A stretch of DNA of 64,000 bases. Source: Saccoglossus kowalevskii (lineage: Eukaryota > Hemichordata > Enteropneusta > Harrimaniidae). Location of the stretch: positions 251,556 to 315,555 of the forward strand of contig NW_003158226.1 of assembly GCF_000003605.2 (NCBI RefSeq), given 5' to 3'. A program made the translations under genes and the position numbers. The notes beneath the pieces are model-generated. The model was not told the DNA's origin, ran no database searches, and saw only the letters and a program-made list of their open reading frames with translations. Shown here piece by piece: positions 55,303 through 64,000 of the stretch (the first letter of the stretch is position 1; each line of letters opens with the position of its first letter).

Positions 55303-58300
55303 CTGCAATAAACCAAAATGAAATAAATGTAACGATTTTACACATAATAGTACATTGTCAGGTTTCAAACTCACCTGTAAGGGCGCCACCAAGTGGTAAG
55401 TGGTTAGTGTGTTGTGGTAGGTTACAATATCAATATTGTCGCAAATCGAGCGCTTAAAGTGGGGGAGTCGTCACCTGCGCATGCGTCAGTTGGCCATAGC
55501 GTGCCATTGTTTACAAATAAGCGTATATCCATGAGCCTTTGCGTCGCTTGGGACTCAATTCCCGCGAGTGCGCAGATAACGACCTTCCCGCTTTAATATC
55601 ATCGAGTATTGTGTCGCGTCGATTAATTGGCTAGTCCAACCATCGAGGCAATCAGGAAACTCCTTGAATGTTTCACTGAAGCTATTTAAAAGTTCCGGAA
55701 TGTCTGCGGTGATACGCAAAAATACATTTGCATCTGATTTCTAGAGTGAGGTAAAAGCAAAGTGCGCCCTCACAGTTTAATACTGATGTGTACAGTTTTA
55801 TCACGGGAGGGCGCTTGTGACACAACTGAACAGAATAGAGTCGCCATTCGGCCTAAACGAGAACAGAAGTCAAACGTTATTGTACCTTGTGAGGCTGATC
55901 TTTACTCATGTTCACACGAGAGAATGTGACGTTGTAATATTACGAGAGATGGAAATCGTTGAAATAGCAAAAAGTAAATTACGTAAATTCAACTACATTA
56001 TTTTGTCTGTCCACGACCGTAGGAAAGGAAAACACTATAACCGTTTTTTCTATAAAGAGTCTGAATACGTCCGATGTCAGATACACATTGCGTCAAGGGT
56101 AGCGACTGTGACGTCATAAGAAGATGGTTGACCTTGACTTATCGCTCTTACTCCGATTGCGTTAGTAAACACCAACACAGAAATGCTAAAACAAACTTTG
56201 CGCTATTATTTCAGAAATGTCATCTTGAGGCCGACAAAAAAAGTCCCATCGATCTCGGCTTGTGTTAATGGGTTGCCTTGCCAACGATACAACTCGATAT
56301 GGGTTCTGATGTGTGTATTTGGCTGGCGGTAAACAGAGGCACATCCTGTAATTCTCCGCGTAAAACAAACTCCCTGTAGTCATCAGAATTTCAGTTAGAA
56401 CCGAACAATGCTAACTTTGTAGCTGGCGATTCGGATCTATTAATAGTCCAAAGTTCGTTTGTAAAGTGCACAATGCCTTCTCGCTTCTATAATATTTTTG
56501 TGTGTAGTAGATAAAGTAAGGCTAACATGTCGAGGCGCCTTTGTTACTACATATATTAATTGGAAACGCTATTAGACTTAATGAAATATAGAAATTGCGT
56601 CTTAAGTTCATTTTGCTGCATTAATTTATAAATTAAACAAAATTAACAGTCTTCATCAAGAAAATTACGTTGTACATAGCGTGTTTGCAAACCGAATGCT
56701 GAATATTTTAACACTTATACAGATTGGTAATTCTGTATAATATCGCAGATAAATGGGAAAAACTGTACTTTCAATTTAGGGCGGGAAACAATGCAATTAT
56801 TATATCGGTCGAAACAATTTCAATCTTTCGTCTGCCGGCGATGCTGTCACGAATTCAATCACAGACGGACAAAAAGGTAAGGAGGGGCAAACGGCGCCAT
56901 TTAGAGAGGGAACTCAGTTAAGTGGCTGTCCGCCATGCATACGATGATCATTAATAATTTCTACCTAAAAGCAGACAAAATATGCGACCAGATTGAAAGA
57001 TGTCACCTCACTCCGTTTAATGTCGCGTTCTGTCGTCTGCCCATTTTTGGCGCCAACATATTGCAATAACGCTTTCTCACGGTTATTACCGACACTACGT
57101 ACTTCGTTGTTCGCCGTGTCGCATATTTCAACAACAGCCCAGAACTTATCTGTATGCAAGGGTGGAGTGGATATATTGTTTTGTAGTCCAAGGCGTGTAC
57201 GAGGAGCAGCGATAACAGTAATTAAATAAAAATAACACATGCCGTGCATAGTTCGGAGTGCCTCAGTTTCAATCCATCGTTATGAATTTTGGTTGAAACT
57301 CAATGCCGGCGTTCAACGGAACACGCGTGTGTTTATGACCCAATGAATTAATTATGAAATAAAATGAATCGAGGAGCAAAAATCGTTCGAATTTTGCGTA
57401 AACACGGTAGTGTACACGCTTTAATCTTTTTCTGCGCTTTTTTTTTAAAATTATTGTATTCTTAAACATTTCTGAAAATGAACCCTAATTTTGAAGCCAA
57501 CAGACACTGGTGTAGCGACCCGTGACTCCAATAATTGAAAACGAACCGTGTGTGTTTAATAATTCAAACTATGAAATGTCTGTAAGTGGCGATTACCATT
57601 TTTGTTGGTTAACTGATTTTTTATATTATATATCTTGTTAATTACAAAGCATCCCGAGTTACGCCGGCAGGTGAACATGATCGCAGGCCTGGCGATAAAT
57701 AACAACGGGATTGGGTGGATGACTACGATTCAAGGTATCTGACGAATCGGGTTTATTCTACTTTCTGTCCAAGGTATGTTCACCATTAAAATATGACAAT
57801 GGAACATCCCCTAAACTACCCCGGCCACTGAAATAGCTAGTTAGCACGTAGATGCACACGCACACACGTTTTGTGCTCATTGGCTTCAATTCATGCACGT
57901 TTCAGAACGAGCAACCATCAAATATACCTTAAATACAGAAAGCACACATGCCCGCAAGAGGTTAAAGGGCAGTGGTCGTCGCGCAGCGCATGTTCAAATT
58001 TCACGTAAACAAACAATGAATTTTAAAGGTGTTGTGCACGTCGCTAGGAATCTTATACCGAACAGGGGCGGCGCGACGACCACCGACCAATAATATTCGA
58101 TGGAACCCACACTTTAATACTTTTCACACAAACATATTGATATTACGCATTACATGGAATGACGTCATATCATGTGTACGCCATATTACATAATTTCCCA
58201 GGCTATAAAATCAATTCATTTAAGTTTTATGATCTACATTTACAACTTCACTTAGAGCAGACATCGCAAACTATTCGCCTTATTTGCTAATTTGACAAGA

Positions 58301-61300
58301 ACAAAACTAATGTAGCGATTCTTGTCTACTTTCAATTCGTTAATATTTCATGAGATTTCTGGATTTCCCACGAACTTTATGGATATGATCACGTGACAGT
58401 CACCCCCCCCCCTTGTGAAAAAAAAATATATATCATGATGGTTGGTTATCCCATTAATCGTAGTTCCAGGTTGTTCCGGTAGTTGCCGGCACTCTCGTTG
58501 ACATGTGTGCCATATCCATAGTCATGACCGGCGTATAATAACTCATACACATGGGAGCAAACGTCACATAGAACAGCGCACATTTAAGAGGTTGTCCCCA
58601 TTTTGTTCTGGCATACGTCAAAACTTATCAGCTTAACCATCAGCACGCCCACTAAATTACTCTGTTGTAGCACGGACTAGCCATTTTGTGTTATCTTCAT
58701 CGAAATAAAAACTAATAATATATCGGTGTTTGAAATCGAATCCCGTGAGATTAAGTTTACCTATGGTAAGTTGAACAACGTGAGAAAATGGACAAGCTTG
58801 AATTTGTGTTGAAAATAATTTTACTATCGGCTATTATCAATAGTGTACAACCTCCCCCGGGAATATAGCATACTCTCATATGTAAGATCGTTTTCAAAAC
58901 CGCGGCCGTTGTGATTGCATTGCCGTTACGAGTATTATATTTGTGTGTCTGGTACGAGTTTCTCTGTGACCTGTTTTGGCAAAACTCGCGAATTGCATAT
59001 ACAAACAAACACCGTGAGTTCTGAACGACTAGTAGAAGAGCCAATGAACACGGAAATGAGAGCACAAAATAGACAATACCAGAGCCAGATGGTTACATTG
59101 TATCTCAATAATCACGACTAGGGTCGAGGAGAATGGTTTTCGTTCTGCGGGAGAAACAAGGACCCCGTATAAATAATGAAATTGTGGCAACCATAGCCCA
59201 TTATTCGCCGGATTGTGGCAACTATAGCCCATTATTCGTCGGCAATTAAAGTTTCCGAAATTACACTCTCTTAACATGGCGAGAACAAAAGAATAGGAGA
59301 CGCCGCTATTATCTGGTGACAACAGAATTCTTCTTTTGGGTCTCCGTACCGCCTGTTTTTAGCCTGATTATTCCCACATTGATCCAATCAAATACTTTTT
59401 TCCGTAATTGTATTGGGATGATATATCTTGCCTTTGTTTAATTGTAGGAGTCCAGGGTTTAATTATCGCACATAAGCTGTGATCCGTAGGAGTGGTTTCA
59501 TATTCATATTTTCATTTATTCGAGAAAGCAAGCGCAATTTTCTTTTTCAGCAATGTTCCATACTTTGTATTTTATAGACAGTAATCGTTTCGGGACTGTA
59601 GACTATTAAAAAATCCGGTCAGCAGCCCGAGGGATATAATTTTTCAACTCGTTGATACTTTAAAAAGCGAATTTCGGGATAAACATATGAAGTATATTTA
59701 CTTCGGATTATCTCGTGCTTGTGAAGAGTGCCGCTCTTGCTCGTTAATTCCATAAGATCCGCGGTGTCCTCGTCTGTCTAATTTTACATCGATTGGTCTC
59801 AAATTTCATCTTTTTATCCGGGGGATTGTCATCACTTTTACAATGATTAGACGGAAATCAATCACAAGAAAAGCATGTTGCTATGACAACATTGACAAAA
59901 GCCAGCACATAATGAACGCGGTATCGATGAAACAAAAATTAGCTACGCTCCATTTTAAGACGTCTGCTACGTTCACGGCGCCCATATTTTTAACCTCAGA
60001 CACCCGAGTGTCGTCGTTCACCTCTTTCATCAGCGTTTCACATTGGTCACGTGTTCCATAGTTTCATATTTACGAACGCTCCATCTTGAAATGATTGTTA
60101 TTTTCGAATGCATGAGATCCGTATCGCTCTAAGCACGTCAAATCATTTTCGTCCCAACTTTCAAATTGTTATCAGTTATTTGACCATAACTAGTATCGTT
60201 ATCAATACAGGTACTTTTTCAGTTTTGTCATAGTTTTAATCTAGGTAATACCGAACCAAAATGATACATGAACCCACATAAGATGGTACAATAGGATGTC
60301 CGTGCCACGTATATGTAACAAGTAACTAAAAAGATAAAAACTAAAAGTTCTTATCGCACAAAACATTAATTTTCTATTAATATTTACATGCTATGCACGT
60401 GAATGCATGCCATATCGCCGTTTGTTTCGACATTTAGTACCATAAACAAAGATAAATTGGTAATTCATGGATTAAAACAAATACTAAATACAGTCAAAAA
60501 GATCGCAAAAACGTAGATAATCCCCTCCCCCTGCTAGGTGACATGCCCCTATAGCACTACTCACTGTGGAGGGAATCCAACAGGTGGTTGCTATGCGTCG
60601 CTATGGAATACGTACCGCGATATCGTCCGATCGTATGGTTTCTCGGGATGGTTTTGTGTACAATCGGAAAATACTTGGTTGGAACAATATATCTTGAATT
60701 AATCTTTAAAATGATAGCGCGGCAAAACAAGACAGTGCAATACACACACGTGTAGTTCGTATTCACACATTAGCTATAATTAATTACTAGTCATATACCA
60801 GTGTTCGACCATAAACTCTACGTTGGTTCAGTCGGCTGTGTAAATGTGCGAGTTTCACTCTCGCGAGACATTGTGCTCCAGTACGGCATCATCCGCACCG
60901 TCTTGCTCGTTCGAGTTCATAGATCAGCAAAAAAGCAGACAAATGTTTGATTTGAAATATATGAGAATCCTAAAAACCGAGTAGGCATGTGGTACAACTG
61001 TCGGTGACGGATCGCGTGGTGAATCAACTTGGAACACGACAACGGACGACATATTCGAACGGCACCGGAAACACACCAACAGGTTTTAAAAATAGACAAA
61101 GTATTAATATTCTCAAGAGAAACAAGACAGCAGCGTCGTACACACTTGAATACCACCTTTATGAGTAGCTTAGCTTCCCAATGCACACTACAAGCCCGCC
61201 ATCAAAACAAGTCCCACGAAAATGCCATACACTTAGATGCAATTTCCGCCGAGTTTTTCCAGAGAATTTACTCCAAATCTTAGATATTTTTCATATGGAA

Positions 61301-64000
61301 ATTGTGATATAGTTAGTTAATTATTAAATCTACATTTCCCTGTTTGAATTTTAAGATTGGACAGCGGTTTATGCGACCACCCGGAAACTCAGATTGTTAG
61401 ACGGAAGGGGCATCATAATTTCATAGTTTTGTTGTATGGGCTTGGAAGTGTCTGATTGATGGAAGCATTGTTACTAATCATGTTCTTATCGACATCTTGT
61501 ATTCAAGTCGTTTTTGTCAGACGGCCATGTTATTGATTGCAATGCATACCCACAATTCAGACGTCACACCCATCGTCGCATTGACTCTGTCATTTCATTG
61601 CCATAAGAAAAGGCACATTTGTACTGATGAATGGCTTAAAGCCAGAGTTAGGGTGACGGGATTCAGGCTTGACCCATGAAAGCCATTGGCGGATTTAGAT
61701 GGGGGCCGAGGGGGTCGCGCCCCCCTATTTTTAACAACCAACAGGGCTTCGCGCCATCGGCGCTCGCGAACTGTTATACTATCAAATCACAAAGTGGGGT
61801 TAAAGGAAAACAACGGAGAGTATAATGCACGACAAGATAGTCTCATTGTTTCATTGAAGAAATAATTACATATTTGCTAGTGTCGAATGTAGTACTAAAA
61901 ATTACACGTTTTCGTCCATATTTCATCTATAAACCGAACCTGGGTTAAATTGACACCGGCCTGGGGGGGGGGGGCAATCTGCTATTGATTGCATATCGAT
62001 TGAACTGTGTCACAAACCGAGACTCACTGGAAGAATGACCTATCACTAGAGCTGTAAACTAGGTCGTGTAAACTGTGGGCGAGAAATAACCCACCACGAG
62101 TGAATGTGAATTATCAATCAACAATATAAATGTAAACGATAAAGTGGAAAGCCTCTCATAACTCAAAGTATCCAGAATGTTTCCAAATTGCATTATATTG
62201 TGTACTGAGTCAGTATCACAAGATTGAATGAAACAAGATTTCGAGAAAAAGTTGGCCATAAAAGAATTTATGGCGGTCATGTTGTCTGTTTTGTGATCTC
62301 TTTAGTCATTGACAGTATTGTCGCCTTTCATCAAAGTGAAATGGACATGTGCGCTAAGATATGAGCATCCGACCGACCAGGGTAAAACACACTTCGCCGT
62401 CCACAGCGTTTGCGTGCATTACTGGACTAGAAATGTATACTTCATGGTAGATCATTGAATAACATGTATTATAGAGGCGGCAATGTGACAGTTTGCCAAT
62501 TTTTAAATTTTTTATATATCTAGAACCGTTTACGTTGTGTTGGTAAAAATAGAATTTGACAAAACTGTTGGTGCCGCTAATGCGAATGCTCTATGAATTT
62601 TGTTGTACATACAAATTATTCATTGCATTTGCATAATTCATTGTTTCATCGAATGAATATTCATTATGGTTGCTTCAAAATCAAACAAAATAATAATACA
62701 TATTCAAACTTCAAGTTGTGTTAATTAATTTCAATTATAGATTCCTATAAGACTAATAAAACGCCTTGTATTAGAAAATGAAATGAAAAAAAAAAAAAAA
62801 AAAAACTACCGTGTTTGGATTCTCGACACACTCTGCATGGAGACATACATCTCGTCAGAATGATGGATATTACGATTCGCTAAATGATTACATGGAATAA
62901 TATGTGTCCACAATGGCGGGCAAATATTCGGCATTACTCTTATCTTTAAGATCTGACATACCCGTAAATGCACCTGGTAGTTGAAACGTATATTACTTTG
63001 ATCACGACGAATCCACTTTCTCGTGAATTTAACCCAAACGTCAAACATTTTTTGTTTTAAATATGTTTTTTTTTTTAGTAATTTCGAAACAAACAGAAAA
63101 ACTTTCCCATTGACTATAGGTCCTAATAACAATTGGTGTAAAGTCGAAAAAAGCAAACAAACAAACAAACAAAAACGAAAACAAATGTGGAGGTTATTTT
63201 ACGAAAGGTAACAATAAAGAAGAGGGGAACAAATTTCCATTAGGGAAGTTCGAGTCGAATTCGTCATACTTTCATACTTGTTGTTTGCTCATAGCATAAC
63301 GAAGATGAAAAAAGGTCACCAAACTAATGTTCGTGATACAAGCGTCCAAAATGCCATGGAGCATGTCAAAAAATGGTAAAAATTGACATGTTCACACTGG
63401 TGAGGTAACACGCTCTATAGAGCTAAATTTGAATTTGCTTTTGACGCACTGTATCGAATGCGACACGATGTGACGACTTTAAAACATTGCAACGCGACTT
63501 CGCTGACAAATATCGACACTGTGCTACGTCTCATCATGGGAGTTCATTACACAGAGTGGTACACGGGGAGTTGGATAAAAGTGAATTCGATCAATAGTCG
63601 CAGTAATGTGTGTTTTCCAATACTTTGAATACACTATTGACTTTCCAGTGGTGACTACTCTCACGCAGTTTTCAAATCAATGACAGGTCAACGTCACAAT
63701 ATGCATACAATGCTTCGATTCAAGCTGCTCTTTTTATGATGCACAAAACAACATACAGTTGCACTTCGGTACTTTTCATTAGATATAACCTGCTTACCAA
63801 GTAAACTCCATATTGTTTTACACATAATTGACAGTGCAGCATTGTTTTTATACATGTAACTGTAATTTTGTTGGCTATATGTTTACCAAATGTACCCACG
63901 TTTCAAATGTGTAGGTTGATTGGGAATGAGAAGTGGACGGTGAATCACAAATTGTAAAACTATATCATCAATGTGAAGTCATAATAACATGACTCGCTAT
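55303..64000 (-). other. Start of the intron upstream of Ig2; Ig1 not found
   Basis: 8.7 kb of CpG-rich sequence. Repeats seen: a copy of the GGTGGTC-type element at 57961-58085, a TTAA-family fragment at 57422-57510, a 22-bp direct duplication near 59184-59236 (tgtggcaac.atagcccatta) and G-rich patches at 61690-61730 and 61961-61972. No frame shows an Ig1 signature or a secretion signal with a usable ATG, so the 5' end of Dscam should be beyond the window. Confidence 0.65.
57961..58085. mobile_element. Short GGTGGTC-type element copy
   Basis: Left ttaaagggcagtggtcgtcg, right gcgcgacgaccaccgacc: imperfect inverted ends of the family also seen at 1538-1853, with a much shorter middle. Confidence 0.55.

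Noticed and set aside
61685-61975. G/C-run patches (gggggccgagggggtcgcg) suspected to be ends of one transposon
   Set aside because: The two patches are not inverted copies of each other and no target duplication is visible, so no element limits could be set.
55303-64000. Search for Ig1 and the canonical signal peptide
   Set aside because: No minus-strand frame with an Ig pattern and suitable splice sites was found. The signal-like frame at 58757-59065 starts with GTG, not ATG.

Overview
The window is animal nuclear DNA, most likely from a marine invertebrate. It is AT-rich, has long introns with GT-AG splice sites, carries several families of short palindromic (MITE-like) repeats and minisatellites, and contains one 50-N assembly gap. 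I cannot name the species from the sequence.

One large gene on the minus strand dominates the window: a DSCAM/Dscam-family cell-adhesion receptor. Reading from high to low coordinates, I placed 27 phase-consistent coding exons from 55302 to 11276. They encode Ig2 to Ig9, FN3-1 to FN3-4, Ig10, FN3-5 and FN3-6, a transmembrane exon, and a five-exon cytoplasmic tail ending in a TGA. This is the order known for vertebrate DSCAM, and the exons shown give about 2027 residues. The canonical signal peptide and Ig1 are not visible and probably lie beyond base 64000. Ig2-Ig4 (53.0-55.3 kb) are separated from Ig5 (38.4 kb) by a 14.4-kb intron.

That intron contains the most interesting signal. A short minus-strand exon at 42985-43060 has an ATG, a signal peptide and a phase-1 donor that splices in frame onto Ig5. 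CCAAT and CpG-rich sequence lies just upstream of it. It looks like an internal promoter and first exon for an N-terminally shortened Dscam of 1767 residues that lacks Ig1-Ig4, the segment known to form the N-terminal horseshoe. The same intron has a plus-strand two-exon candidate for a small secreted peptide (51.6-52.0 kb) and a tandem array of CACGTG E-boxes (48.35-48.66 kb). A CTCF-like site lies 20 bp from the Ig4 exon.

Region by region: 1-690 minisatellite; 0.7-8.1 kb downstream DNA packed with nested MITEs, an inverted-repeat element and a tRNA-type SINE; about 8.1-11.3 kb probable 3' UTR with a tandem repeat and the N gap; 11.3-29.8 kb exon-dense, CpG-poor part of the gene (tail up to Ig6); 29.8-38.4 kb intron; 38.4 kb Ig5; 38.7-53.1 kb intron with the internal first exon; 53.1-55.3 kb Ig4-Ig2; 55.3-64 kb part of the next upstream intron. 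CpG content changes sharply near 28-30 kb, inside the gene. I saw no tRNA, rRNA, CRISPR or recognisable retroelement coding sequence.
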